A stretch of DNA of 64,000 nt from Toxonevra muliebris (taxonomy: Eukaryota; Arthropoda; Insecta; Diptera; Pallopteridae): positions 15,906,815-15,970,814 of the forward strand of contig OY829330.1 of NCBI GenBank assembly GCA_963691655.1. The letters are read 5' to 3'. Shown here piece by piece: positions 1 through 10,310 of this stretch (the stretch's first letter is position 1; each line of letters opens with the position of its first letter). A program made the position numbers and the translations under genes. The notes beneath the pieces are model-generated. The model searched no databases, was not told where the DNA came from, and saw only the letters and a program-made list of their open reading frames with translations.

Positions 1-1038
1 CTGGCAATTCTCCGGCAATTCGTTTGTTGACATTCGCTGTTTTGTCTGCCATTTTATTTTTGTTTTTATTAACCATTAATTTCTTTAAATGCACGTTGAA
101 AATACATGAATCTTAGTAAAAAATAAATTAAGACGAAACTTGTTATAAATATAATCATACTTTTAAATGAATTTAGCTTTTATTATGATATTATTTAATT
201 TTCAAAATTACAGAAAAAGCAAAAAACAAACAAGAGTTACTCTGAAGAATTGCCAATGTAAATGTTAATAGCAAGTTCAAAATTCAGTAATTTTACTACA
301 TTTTCTATACATTTTAAATTTCACAAAATAAAAAACTTCATTTGAACGAAATTGGTTTTAGATATGTGGCTTCTTGGGCAAATCTACTTGGAATCAGCCT
401 TAGATTCTTTTTTTTTACTATACGCTATGGCAGTGTGTTTTTTGAAAATAAATACAAAATTTCTAACTGCAGTACACCTCTGTTTAAAAAAAAAAAAAAA
501 AAAATACATACTTTCTAACTGCAGTACACCGCTTAGGTCAGATTTTCATTCAATTCCTTTGTTTACATAGAAATACTGTTTGGGCTAAGAAGCCATAATT
601 AATAGTAAGATAGGACAAAGGCTCCTGTTACTAATTCACTGTATATCATCTAGCCTAAAACATTTTTTTTGAAGTATTAAATTTAAATTTATACATGCAT
701 AAAAAAATAATTAGAAAATATTTTACAAAAAAAAATTAGTTAAAAAGTTTTATTAATAAAAGTACATAAATATTAAAGGCAATTAATTTTTTATAAAACA
801 AAAACTAAACTGTTCAAGATAAATGTTGTTTTTGAATATAATCCCTGAAATTATTTATTTGTATTAGTAAGAATAGAAATAAATTTTAAAATCTTAATAT
901 GTTTATTGAGAGCGGAATAGAGAAAAAGTAGTGTTTATTAGTTTATAAAAAATACTAGAAAAATTTTATATTCAAATGGAAAATGGGCGGGGAATGTATG
1001 TATATAGCAATAGAAGGATTAGTCACAAAACGTTGCAA
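1..1038. other. Sequence downstream of the FoxP stop codon, no gene seen
   Basis: AT-rich DNA lying 3' of the FoxP stop on the minus strand, so it may contain the 3' untranslated region. Many AATAAA-like words occur on the minus strand (for example TTTATT near 902 and 935 on the plus strand), too common in such DNA to call a polyadenylation site. It contains a 19-base direct repeat (460-478 and 512-530) listed separately. No coding signal was recognised. Confidence 0.5.
460..530 (+). repeat. 19-bp direct repeat bracketing an A-run
   Basis: TTTCTAACTGCAGTACACC occurs at 460-478 and again at 512-530. Between the copies is TCTGTTT, an A-run of about 19 bases, then TACATAC. It may be a target duplication around a minimal poly(A) retro-insertion, or simply a slippage-associated tandem duplication. 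Confidence 0.6.
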
Positions 1039-1290
1039 TCATTCCACGTACCCGTAACCTGAAACGATAGAGCTATTGCTAGTAGCACCAATACTGCAGA
1101 TATCGCCTCCGCCACCTGAAGAAGATGATATAACTGCAGCTGCTGCTGCTGCTGCCGCCGCTGCTGCTGTTGTTGTTCGTTGTGGACGTCTTTTGTAGAA
1201 CTCAATTTCGTCCACTGTCCAAACGGCACCTTTTACATTTTCAACGCGCATGAAACATTTATGAAGCGACAAATTATGCCTCACCGCATT
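1039..1290 (-). CDS. FoxP: FoxP terminal coding exon: second half of forkhead domain and C-terminus
   Basis: This is the last coding exon of the forkhead transcription factor FoxP. Reading from 1290 downwards, the exon follows a TATTAG acceptor and opens in phase 0 with [13 protein letters not shown], the DNA-recognition helix 3 of FOXP proteins. It continues with [13 protein letters not shown] (wing region) and the basic run KRRPQR, as in vertebrate FOXP1/2/4. After three threonines comes a run of 11 alanines with mixed GCN codons, then SSSSGGGG and a short tail ending ...GYGYVE and TGA at 1039-1041. The protein is a nuclear sequence-specific DNA-binding regulator; in flies FoxP is known for roles in motor learning and decision behaviour. 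The conserved block plus matching splice phase makes the identification very firm. What is not certain is whether this is the only terminal exon, since Drosophila FoxP makes isoforms that differ near the forkhead C-terminus. Confidence 0.96.
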   Translation of the reverse strand, partial: NAVRHNLSLHKCFMRVENVKGAVWTVDEIEFYKRRPQRTTTAAAAAAAAAAAVISSSSGGGGDICSIGATSNSSIVSGYGYVE

Positions 1291-1554
1291 CTAATATTTT
1301 TATGTTTGTTGTTGAGGATATGTATTTGAGGTTTTTTTCAATAATTATTTATTAGGTATTTTTATAAAATAAAAACAAAAACACCCAAAATTTTTCACAT
1401 GCTTAAATCTATTATTTATTTATACATAATATATGAACTTATGGATATATATATATATATACATAAATTTTTTGAACTGCAGCTGAAAAGTAAAAACAAA
1501 GCGCATGCAATATGTATTTCCATAACACTATAGTCTAGTCATTATAAAGATTTT

Positions 1555-1914
1555 CAGCATAATAATTCTTATCTGAAATTTTTTATCAGTAATTTTTGGT
1601 GGGGGTATGAAAGATGGAAAAACCACAAATATCAGTTCTAGAGTTGCACAGCAACCCGAATATCTCGAAAAATATGGCATATACGAAAAAATTAATGGAT
1701 ACCTTTTTTTTTAAAAATCACTCAACTTTCTCTTTGTAGTAAGTAATTTTTTGATATCTCCAACGGTTAACCAGTTATTAGTAAAAAAAAGGCTTTTTTC
1801 ATCAAAGGGGAGTTTTTTGCAACCCCAGAACTGATTTTTGTAGTTTTTTTTTTATCTATCATACCCCTACTAACAATTAGTGAAGAAAAAACTCAGATAA
1901 GAATTATTATGAAC
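1555..1914. repeat. Hairpin MITE, ~350 bp
   Basis: Imperfect long inverted repeat. The left arm begins CATAATAATTCTTATCTGA (from about 1558) and the right arm ends TCAGATAAGAATTATTATG (about 1911). Inner parts also pair: GGTGGGGGTATGA near 1600 with TCATACCCCTAC near 1860, and ATCAGTTCTAG with CAGAACTGAT. A diverged half copy lies in the centre of the palindrome at 18247-19313 (around 18690-18770). Non-coding, family unknown. Confidence 0.7.
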
Positions 1915-1968
1915 TTTTGGTGGATTTTTCTACTTTACTGTCTGGACAACTATTAAATTTACCTAGTA

Positions 1969-2852
1969 CAGTCAAACCTGCTAATTGGGACACCTTTGCT
2001 ATTCGGGCCACCTTCCAATCGCTTTTGATAATATTTTTAGTGCCACAGAACATTTTAAATGGGACCGTAATCTTCTTTTTATTGAAAAAAAAAATCAAGT
2101 AATTAATTCCGCTAAGGAAAGGTGTTTGTCTTATAGGAAACGGGCCGAAATCATTAAAATAAGCAAAAGTCAAGTTCAACGAATTTCGCCAACAAAAGGA
2201 AAAATTAAAGATTGTGCAATGCATAAAATTGTGTGCATCATTTACTGACATTGATTCACTGGCTTTTAAGTTGTTTACCCTTGTTCTCAAAAATTATTTT
2301 ACAATCTCGGGGACGATATTATAACACAAAGTAAAAATTACACGCATCTGTAAAAATCATCTACAACTCTTAAAATTGTGTGATTCATTAGAAAATAAAA
2401 AAAGAAACAGGAAAAAAAATTTTCATCCATGAACCCCTCATTATATCAAATTCTAAAAAATCAAGATAAACCAATGTACACGAAACCTGCCTTGACCCGA
2501 AAAATTTTTAGCAAGAGAATCTCAAAATTTTGGAATATTTGAAACCGGAAAATATTATCTGATTTAAAAACTTGTTTTCTCCTTGTATTAGTTCAGATGA
2601 GTAAAAACTTTTCTGCGCTGCCATTTTTCGATTTGATGCCATTTTTGGCTATTTATCGTATACCAAAAATATTTTCCTTTATTTGAGTCACATGTATAAG
2701 TGCTTACATAATAAAAAATGATTCAGGTGCTTGCATACATATCTCGTCTTCCATTTTTTCACTAAAAAATAAAACCTTTAAAATCGGACCACCTCGTAAT
2801 CGGACAGTTTTTGCTTGGCCCCGAGGGGTGTCCCAATTAGCAGGTTTGACTG
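1969..2852. mobile_element. pogo/Tc1-type non-autonomous element, 884 bp
   Basis: The ends are perfect inverted repeats beginning CAGTCAAACCTGCTAATTGG and continuing GACACC (1969-1994; complement at 2827-2852). TA flanks both ends (1967-1968 and 2853-2854), the target duplication expected of Tc1/mariner/pogo elements; the CAGT start and length suit the pogo group. The interior holds only short ORFs. A basic stretch around 2110-2230 could be a decayed DNA-binding region, but I cannot recognise it. Confidence 0.8.
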
Positions 2853-2988
2853 TATTTAATTTTTTGGGGTAATCTTGACTAAATACTTATGGAACAACAA
2901 ATTCTATCCCTATCTTTTTAGCAGCAAACATAAGTCTTTGAATTATGCTGTTTTAATTCGATCGTTTTGTTATATGTTTATTTTATTG

Positions 2989-3225
2989 TATAAACCAATG
3001 AGTACATGAGGTGAAACTAAGAGGGTTTTTTTTTAAACAGCTGACAATTCTGCTAATATTATTGTCTTACTCTATTGATACTACTTTTAATGAAACTGAC
3101 CCATAAAAGTAAGAGAAATAGCATCTGTGAGATATAATCAGCTGTGGGACAGAATTATCGGCTGCTTCTAAAAAAACCTCTCAGTTTCGCCTCATGTACT
3201 CATTAGTACAAACCAGCGACGGCCA
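2989..3225. repeat. MITE with ~45-bp inverted ends
   Basis: The left end reads AATGAGTACATGAGGTGAAA then CTAAGAGGGTTTTTTTT; the right end is its complement (AAAAAAACCTCTCAGTTTCG then CCTCATGTACTCATTAG). A second, inner pairing involves CAGCTGACAATTCTG and CAGAATTATCGGCTG. No coding potential. The 600 bases that follow, to 3850, hold nothing I recognise. Confidence 0.7.
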
Positions 3226-3852
3226 CATTAATACCACCACAATATGTGTATGTAGTAGTGCTTTCACTTAGAGAAATAATTGGTGTGTAGTACAAATTTG
3301 ATTTTGTGAGTATGTTTGAAAAAGATAAAAAATTTAACAATTCACAGTCATTTCAGTAATAATTTTAGTATAATAATTTCATGTATATTTATTTCGTATT
3401 CACAGGATTTTATAGGAACTAAATTTTCTAAATGCTGATCACTTAATCGATTCCTATATTTACTTTTTATAAACTTTAAAGCCGTTTCCCAATTATATGT
3501 TTAATAAGGATAAGTGCAATAGTCCACTATTTTCCAAAACTATATCTCAGTTTCAAAAGGCAAAGTTAGGTCGGATTGTATTTTCATTGATTCTTCTTGA
3601 ATTTATGCTTTTTGTTCTTCAATATTGCAAGTTTAGGGCTTCCTATACAGATGCCAAAGAAACAACATACGAAGCCTTTTGACACTGCAAAGATGAGTTT
3701 TCATCTTCAACCGTAGGATCAGAAATCAGGTAAAAAAAAGGTTTTAATTGTAATATTAAATTTTTTCTCTCCTCATTCCTAATGAATTCATACTCAATAC
3801 GGTTTGCCCTAAAATGTCTTTCTAGACAGGACGAACTAGCACGGGCAATGTC

Positions 3853-3923
3853 GCCTCCGTGGTCTAGTGGCAGCGTGCTAGACTATCATCTCAGGGGTCC
3901 CGGGTTCCATACCCGGCAAGGGC
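3853..3923 (+). repeat. tRNA-like head (SINE or tRNA pseudogene)
   Basis: A 71-base tRNA-like unit. TGGTCTAGTGGC resembles an internal A box. CCGGG-TTCCATA-CCCGG forms a perfect 5-bp T arm with a 7-base loop (B box, with C in place of the usual purine). The acceptor ends GCCTCCG and CAAGGGC pair only partly and the anticodon arm is poor, so it is not a functional tRNA. Two similar units lie at 58448 and 58698, which suggests a SINE family. Confidence 0.6.
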
Positions 3924-4095
3924 ATGGCAGTACGCTTTTCTTAAAAAATCACTTTTCATGTTATGAAAAAATTTCTCAAGTACAACAAATAGCCAAAAAG
4001 CTATCTCGTATAAAAAAAATAATTCCTTCTGCATATCGCCAGTCGACTGTATAAAAGAACACAAATGCAGAGCCGACGTCCATCGTGGTGAATAC

Positions 4096-4466
4096 ATATG
4101 GCCAATTTTTTGGTCTTTAACGTTACAGTCGTACGCATATTTTTGTAAATATGTCGAAAATATCCCATGAAACCAAATTTTTTTTCACATTGACATGAAA
4201 ATAGGCCACAAGGCCTACATTTCATGTGAACAAACTTTTTTTTTACTTTTGTCGTTGCAAAGATATAACCGTTTTAAGTGGTCTTTAACGTTACATTATT
4301 TTGCCAAAAAACGACAAAAGTTAAAAAAAAGTTTGTTCAAATGAAATGTATGCCTATTTTTCTGTCAATGTAAAAAAAAATTTGGTTTCATGGGATATTT
4401 TCGACATATTTGCAAAAATATGCGTACGACTGTAACGTTAAAGACCAAAAAATTGGCCATATACAA
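4096..4466. mobile_element. Near-perfect foldback element, ~370 bp
   Basis: The arm at about 4098-4245 (ATGGCCAATTTTTTGGTCTT, then TAACGTTACAGTCGTACGC...) is repeated almost base for base in inverse at 4310-4464. The ~65-base loop carries another GGTCTTTAACGTTACA. The arms differ by only a few substitutions and one small insertion (GGCCACAA), so the element is young or kept similar by gene conversion. No protein is encoded; short ORFs on both strands are shadows of the palindrome. Confidence 0.85.
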
Positions 4467-4812
4467 AAAAAAATGCCATCTTGAGGGTTATGGCATGAAA
4501 CAGTCAAATCCCCCCCGTTCACCACACAACTGTAAATACATCCAAATGTCAGCCTTGACACAAACCGGATGCAGTATGGTGAAAAACACTGATCCTGAGT
4601 AACGTCATACTATTCATAGTAAGAAATAAATTACAAAAGGAGACGGCTCATGTTACATAGTATGCAATTTATAGCAAGTGAGCTATATTTCCACTTCAGT
4701 GCAACACTCCTCGTTGCAACACTTCAAAAAGCGAAAAAACTAGCGGCAGAAAAATGAAAAATAGCGGCAAAGCAAATAATTAAAATATCTACATATATAT
4801 ATATATATATAT
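4467..4812. other. No recognisable feature
   Basis: AT-rich spacer ending in a (TA)n run at about 4793-4814. No coding or repeat family recognised. Confidence 0.5.
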
Positions 4813-5090
4813 ATGGGACATTCTCTGTCAATGGGAGACCCCCCCTGTCCAAAATTGGTTAAGGTATTTTAGGGCATGTTTGGGCTCAAATAAAAGCTTA
4901 TTATATCTATGTCCCAAATCACCAGAAAACTTCCCAAAAAACTTATTCTTCATTTGTCAGTTCTTAACTTGGCTGTGCTTTATTAGGAGTGAAAACAACA
5001 TTAATAATGGAGAATAAGTTCTTTGCTGATTTGGGACACGTGAGAAACGAAAAAAAGTTTTTTGGGATTTTTCATTTTTTGAGGTTAGCG
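4813..5090. repeat. Dispersed repeat G, rearranged copy
   Basis: Begins ATGGGACATTCTCTGTCAAT then GGGAGACC and shares its first ~100 bases with 52782-52880. ACTTCCCAAAAAACTTATTC (4930) also matches 53265-53285. The part from about 5005 to 5085 (TTGGGACACGTGAGAAACG...) matches the reverse complement of 53190-53280, so this copy contains a small internal inversion relative to the longer copy. Non-coding, family unknown. Confidence 0.7.
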
Positions 5091-5603
5091 GTTAACGTTC
5101 CCTTGTGTATTAGTCCTGCAAAGCTTCAATTTTTCCTGCAAAAATTTGCTTATTGTTTGTCGCGATATGTGCAGTGGCGATTCTAGGATTTGAGTTTGGG
5201 GGGCCTGATTTTACTAAATTAAAGGATAAATTTTTAGACTCAATATCGACCAAACCCTGACCTAGACCAAAAACAAGTGCAAAAATTTTATCAAAGTTCA
5301 TATCAAAAATATAGGCTAAAAATTAAAAGATAACTGGAACAAAACTGAGACCAAAATTCAAACTAAAATCGGAAAGAAATTTAGACGGAAATTTTGACCG
5401 ATTTTCAATTTGATCGAAGTTCAATCCAAGAAAAGGACCAAATTAAAATCGAAAATATAGATCAAAATGAGTCAGATTGATTAACTCATTATTGCCCCGC
5501 CGGTATGTTCACTTACCAGTACTTTTTCAAGCATATAACTTCATATATGTGACCTATTACTTGTCTAACGGATTTATATTGATAAATAAATGATCTATTT
5601 TAA

Positions 5604-6704
5604 GGGGGAAAGCTACTGTGACGGCTGGAAAAATGAGTGATTTTCGAGAATTTTTTCGATCTATCAAATAAAGGAATATGGGGATCGTTTTATATTCATT
5701 TTATTAAATGCACTTCCAACAATATTTCCATAAATTTTGATCAAAAAATTATTAATAGTTTTGAAGATATGGGCGTTGCCGTGTAGCCCGAAAAAAATTT
5801 CCCCCTCCGTGGTCGCGTCTATTTTTCGAGAACGGATTTTGTGAAAAAAAAATTTTTGGTTTTCAATAATCAATGGTAATCAATATAAGTATAATTCTCG
5901 TCGGGCGTAGCGTTTTTTTTTTTATTTTCCACAAAATGGTGACTGATTGATATTTTTTTCAAAAGAGCTTAAAAAATAGTAAGAATCGAAAATTCGTAAA
6001 ACGGATATGCTTAAAGATAGCCACTGCAAAGACGAACAAAACGAAAATTGGAAATCGGTTAATATTTGATCGAGTTATCGACGCGACCAGTTCGAAAAAA
6101 GCCGTTTCAAGAAAAACGCGCTTAAAGTTTTCAGTCCATTAAGTTTTCAGTCTACTTACTATCACTAAAGTGGCTGTAACTTAAGTAATTTTTGGAATTT
6201 TGACTTGTGTTCAAAATTGACATTAATTTTAATGTAGAAATGCAACTCTGCACTCAGCACTAACTCATTCGGAACAGCGTTGTAAAAATGGGTATTTTCT
6301 GACAGGAGGAATAAGCATTGAAAGAGGAGACGAAAAAATGATATTTCTGGCATTCTCGTTTTTTCACTCATTGCGTGTACACGTCGAATCATTTTTAATC
6401 TTTGTTTATAATCATTTAAATTAAACTTGTCCGCTCATTTGTTGCGCGTTTTATTTTCGATACTCAACTCGGCATTCACTTTTTGTGTTATTGTTTAAAT
6501 ATTGTGATAAATAAGTTTTTACTAATAAATCTTGCTTTCTAATAAAAAATCTTGTAATTTAAACCTTGAGTCCCGGCAAGGGATTCCCTCCTCTGGAATC
6601 TTTCATTATTTCACAACTTGAAATTTTGTACACATATTTTTGAATATATGAACTTTAATTTAAGATAAAAAAAAAATTTTGACCCGTCACAGTGGCCTTC
6701 CCCC
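5604..6704. mobile_element. TTAA-flanked (piggyBac-type) non-autonomous element, 1101 bp
   Basis: The left end is GGGGGAAAGCTACTGTGACGG and the right end is its complement (CCGTCACAGTGGCCTTCCCCC), 19 of 21 matching. TTAA flanks both sides (5600-5603, 6705-6708). The inverted homologous copy at about 24880-24900 has the same flanks without the insert (...GATCTATTTTGAG...), a natural empty site. The TTAA duplication and a run of G at the end point to a piggyBac-type transposase, but no transposase is encoded here; the only ORFs are under 80 codons and look accidental. Confidence 0.85.
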
Positions 6705-6976
6705 TTAAGGGAAAGAATTTGAAGGAAATTTCGATTTCCTTTGAGAACAAATTTTAATGAAACAATTTGATACATCTCTATATTTTCAGTCATTTTTGGT
6801 CGAAACAAAAACCAGAAAAAAAATTATGTTAAGATAACAGTTGATTGGGATAGTACTTCAAACGAATTTTCAAAATATATATTCATGTCATTCTTAGCAT
6901 CGATATCGGCCCAGAGGTGAGTTTACCATCTCACAACTCCAGAACCAAAAACTATTTTTATGAAAATTTAAATATA

Positions 6977-8110
6977 CAGTCTTTTCAACAAAAGCGTGTA
7001 CGGCCTAAGTCCTTCAAAAAATGCCCCAATCAAAAAAAAAAACCCACATTATTTTTAAACATTTCTTTGTCCAATGCATATCAATATATTGTCCAGTTAC
7101 TAAAATGTTGAGTAATTTCGTGGTAACGCTAGGTTATATTGTCTCTAGCTTTTCGGCGTACGATTGCGGCAAACACCGCCATTTTGACTTAATCTGTCGT
7201 TTCAATTGGGCAATGCTCTTAGAATTTTTTGCGCTCATCTTAAGTTTGATAATTGCTCAAAATTTGCCCCCTTAAAGCACTCAATTTAGATTTTTTTTCA
7301 CAAACCAGTTATTGGCAGAAGATAAAAGTCTATGCTGGTATAAATGGATTATCCGAATTTCTCGTAAACATAATTATCTTGTCAAAACTTTGTGCTGAAA
7401 AGCATCCCCAAACATGAGCTGTTCTTAGATGCTTAAGAACCATTTTGCTGCCTTTAGTGGACAAGGCTCGTTTTGTGGTACCTACATTCAAAAAAAAAAG
7501 ATTCGTCTGTAAAGGTCACATCGATCCTATCATTATCCATATGTTTGACAGCCCACACCTGACATTTTTTTGTTGATTTTGCCGTCATTAAGGGTTTGGT
7601 TATGGTACCTCAGAATTCAATTTGGAATTTATTTAAACGACTTTGGATTATACTAAGGGATATATTAATGACCTTCAGCGCCAGTTTTTGTTGGGCTGCT
7701 TCATGTGTAATGGTAGAATTGCCTTAAAAAACTCATGCTATCACCGAATCGTACTGCTTTGATGTTGTTCTGGTGTCTTAAAAAAAGTTGGTTCCATTTC
7801 TTTACGAATGCTTTCAACTTCTCAAGATATTTGCAGCACCTTCTTATGACATTTTGGATTCCTTTGGATGTGAGCAAAGAATTGAAGCTTAAAAATGTTA
7901 TGCATACACGGAGTGCGATTTGTAAAATTGCTTAAACAACAAAACTACAATTGCGATTGTTTGAAAGGTTATACAGCGCCATTCGCAATGAAATGTTGAA
8001 AATAAACTTCAACTTGATACTTAAAGTTGTTAAATGTTAACCGTGACCGTGTTAAATGTGACCAAATAACAAATACATTTTAAATTTCAACGAGATTTGT
8101 ACACGCTTTC
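6977..8110 (-). pseudogene. Tc1-like transposon relic A
   Basis: The left end begins TA-CAGTCTTTTCAACAAAAGC. AAAGCGTGTAC (6991-7001) recurs inverted at 8099-8109 (GTACACGCTTT), so the ends lie about there, although the right limit is blurred. The minus strand encodes pieces of a Tc1-type transposase: GTAHVWGCFS-like and IIMFTRN motifs around 7340-7460, helix-turn-helix-like sequence around 7560-7700, and a C-terminal block (KSIAQLKRQIK, CLPQSYAEKLE) at about 7150-7230. The segment that should hold the second catalytic Asp and the Glu (DNxPxH...DLNPIE) is missing. It is closely related to relic B at 29492-30500, which lacks the same segment. Confidence 0.75.
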
Positions 8111-8419
8111 GGGTACCGAGGTTAAAAAAACAATGTTTAGAACACGAATCGGACTAAAATTTCAACAAAAATCAACTAAAATGACGCCAGATCAAAACTC
8201 AGACTAACAACCCAAAATTTAGACCGAATCCAAACCACAATCAATTTAAAATTCGTTCCAAAATTTAAAAAAAAAACTTAAACTAATTGTTAGACAAAAT
8301 TTTAGGCCAAGGGACGCCAACTACCGAACGAAAGCAACCCAAAATTCAGGCCAAAAACTAGTGGGAATATCTAATAAATATTTATACCAAAATTTTTAAC
8401 TCAAATTAAACAAAAACTG

Positions 8420-9114
8420 GACTGTCATCAGTCACTTAAGGGGATCAACGCACATTTAGATTTAGATGTGTGCCGTAATTAAGTGATATGATGGAAGTGT
8501 GAACTATCATCTCCCCGTGGTGACGACTGGAAGCAGTTGCATGTCAGATGACTGATATGCAAACTGTTATCTAGTAACAGGGCACATCAGATGTCTGATA
8601 TGCAACTGGTTAACCCTTTGTTGCATGACATATCATATATGATAGGCTTATTTCATTTCATTATAATTTTGTTTTGTGAAAATAATTTCTAATTCTTTCT
8701 TCTATTTTGTGTACATTCTCTATTTTGGTTAACCTTTTTTGCATTCAACTGTCAGATATCCTATTACAGTGATAGTTACGGTTGAAAGTTTGCAAAACAT
8801 CGCTTATACTAGTTTTCATAGCCCTGTGAACGTTTGAGTTTTTTGTGAAAATTTAATTATAAAAACATGTTAAATACATTATTTGGATTAATTTTGCTTG
8901 GCTTTAATACAATTTAATGAATAATATAACATTGCAATCTTGAGAACAATATATTGATGTAAAAACTGTATTCAATTATATAAATTATAGAAATTTCTCG
9001 ATAACTAGCAAACAGGTAAATAATTTCCAAAATTCTTATCATTTTCGTGATCAGGGCTATAAAATATATATAAAAATATTTTTTTCTTAAAAAGAAAAAA
9101 TCTTGCATTAAAGG
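8420..9114. other. No gene; unassigned intergenic-type sequence
   Basis: Contains several copies of a (T)CATATCAG/ATCAGA-like word between 8480 and 8640 (for example ATGTCAGATGACTGATATGC and CATCAGATGTCTGATATGC), possibly the end of an unrecognised element, then plain AT-rich DNA. Confidence 0.4.
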
Positions 9115-10310
9115 GTTAAGATAGTTCAGGCGGAGGGAGCAAACCCTCTTAAATAAAAACTCCCCAAGGAGTTCAAGGGTCCAAGGTGTTATGCGACCCG
9201 TGCCTATTGGTTTGGCAGTCAGGGGATTAACCCTAGTAAGCTGACAGATGTGGATCCAACGTTTTTTTTATGCGTAATTATGTGAAATCAGTACGTTGGA
9301 TCTGCATTTGTTGGCTTTCTAGTGTTAAAAATAGGCTGTCTTCTAACGGAGCATCTCACTGGTACCTGACCGCCCCAGTGAGTAACTTCGGACTTACCGT
9401 GATAGTGGGGGCTATGTCACGGCCGACCTTTCTTTCCCCTTTACTCGAGGGAACAAATATAAAGAAAACAAAAAAATAAATTTTGAAAAACTAGCGGGTT
9501 CTTATACCGCATCGCAACTGGCCGATCATGAAGAACCTGTACTCAATGACACCGATCGCCAGGTTTTAACACTTAGGAGCAGGATAACTTCAAGATATAC
9601 GGAGGGCGAAACCAGCAAAGTTCTTAAATTTCTACCGAAGCCAAAGACAGCAACAGAGACATCTGAACGGAAGGAAAGTCATGGTGTATTGGGTTCCAAG
9701 GGAGCTTCGGCTCCTGAAAAAACACAACCAAAACCATCGACGAGTACTGGCCTGATCTCTGGACAATCCGAAAAAATCGGGGTGTTGAAGAAGTTAACAG
9801 GTCTGAGTGGCGCTGGTACCAAATGGTATCTGCGCTATCTCAAAGAAGGCTTAACGCCTGAGGAGGCTAAGAAGAAGGTCGCGCAAAACCTACTCCAACT
9901 GACGTGAGGAAAAGATGGGCGAACGAAGTCAGTATGCAGGAAGGCAATGTAGCCAAAAAGAGCAGGACGGACGAAGGAAGGCGTACAGCGCCAAAAGTAA
10001 GGGAAGGAGCTCAGAGGCCTGGTGTTACCTACGCTAGCACTGCTAAAGGAATTAAACTAGCAGTACTTCCTAAATTTTTCCCTGACAATATGCTCTCTTA
10101 AGAGGAACAAGGGCAGATTGGGGAAGCTATCGTAGAAAAGATGTGCAAGGGCTGGAGAGCTAAACTCCAGTTCGATGGAATCCACTTTCGGCCACGTCTT
10201 ATACTGGTGGACTGTGCGGACAATGGCTAGAAATAACGGTTCCGAAACTGCCCAGTTGGCACACTGGGCTTGAAACAAGTTCTTATGAGAAAAAAATACC
10301 GATAAAATCT
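9115..10310 (+). pseudogene. LOA-type LINE, 5' region and ORF1 (gag-like) relic
   Basis: From about 9430 a frame runs open to the stop at 9905-9907. It includes LTGLSGAGTKWYLRYLKEGL, resembling the 'LSGAxxKxxKxLxxxGxxxEEA' block of LOA/Bilbo-type LINE ORF1 proteins. A frameshift near 9905 leads into the next frame (RKRWANEV...). That continues VTYASTAKGIKLAVLPKFFP, a TAA nonsense codon after LS at 10099-10101, then EEQGQIGEAIVEKMCKGWRA and LQFDGIHFRPRLILVDCADNG up to about 10230. These order and motifs fit the nucleic-acid-binding ORF1 product. No RNA-binding zinc knuckle is visible. The ORF2 part at 14.65-17.85 kb has the same orientation and may be the same element, interrupted. Confidence 0.75.

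Larger units (their letters stand above)
5171..8419 (+). repeat. Old GGTCTGAATTTT repeat element, copy 1 (interrupted)
   Basis: Starts CAGTGGCGATTCTAGGATTT then GAGTTTGGGGGGCC, an end type common in insect DNA transposons. It continues with irregularly repeated motifs of the GACCAAAATTCAGACC kind. It is homologous, in reverse orientation, to 23612-25215. Two later insertions break it: the TTAA-flanked element (5604-6704) and the Tc1 relic (from 6977). The homology stops near 8419 (after AACTGG), so the far end is missing here. Confidence 0.8.

Noticed and set aside
1023..1229. Glutamine-rich minus-strand frame
   Set aside because: It is the shifted frame of the FoxP alanine run (GCA read as CAG) and includes no start of its own.
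2881..2960. Possible transposase-like codons on the minus strand (QRLMFAAKKIG)
   Set aside because: Too short and without a catalytic motif; could be chance.
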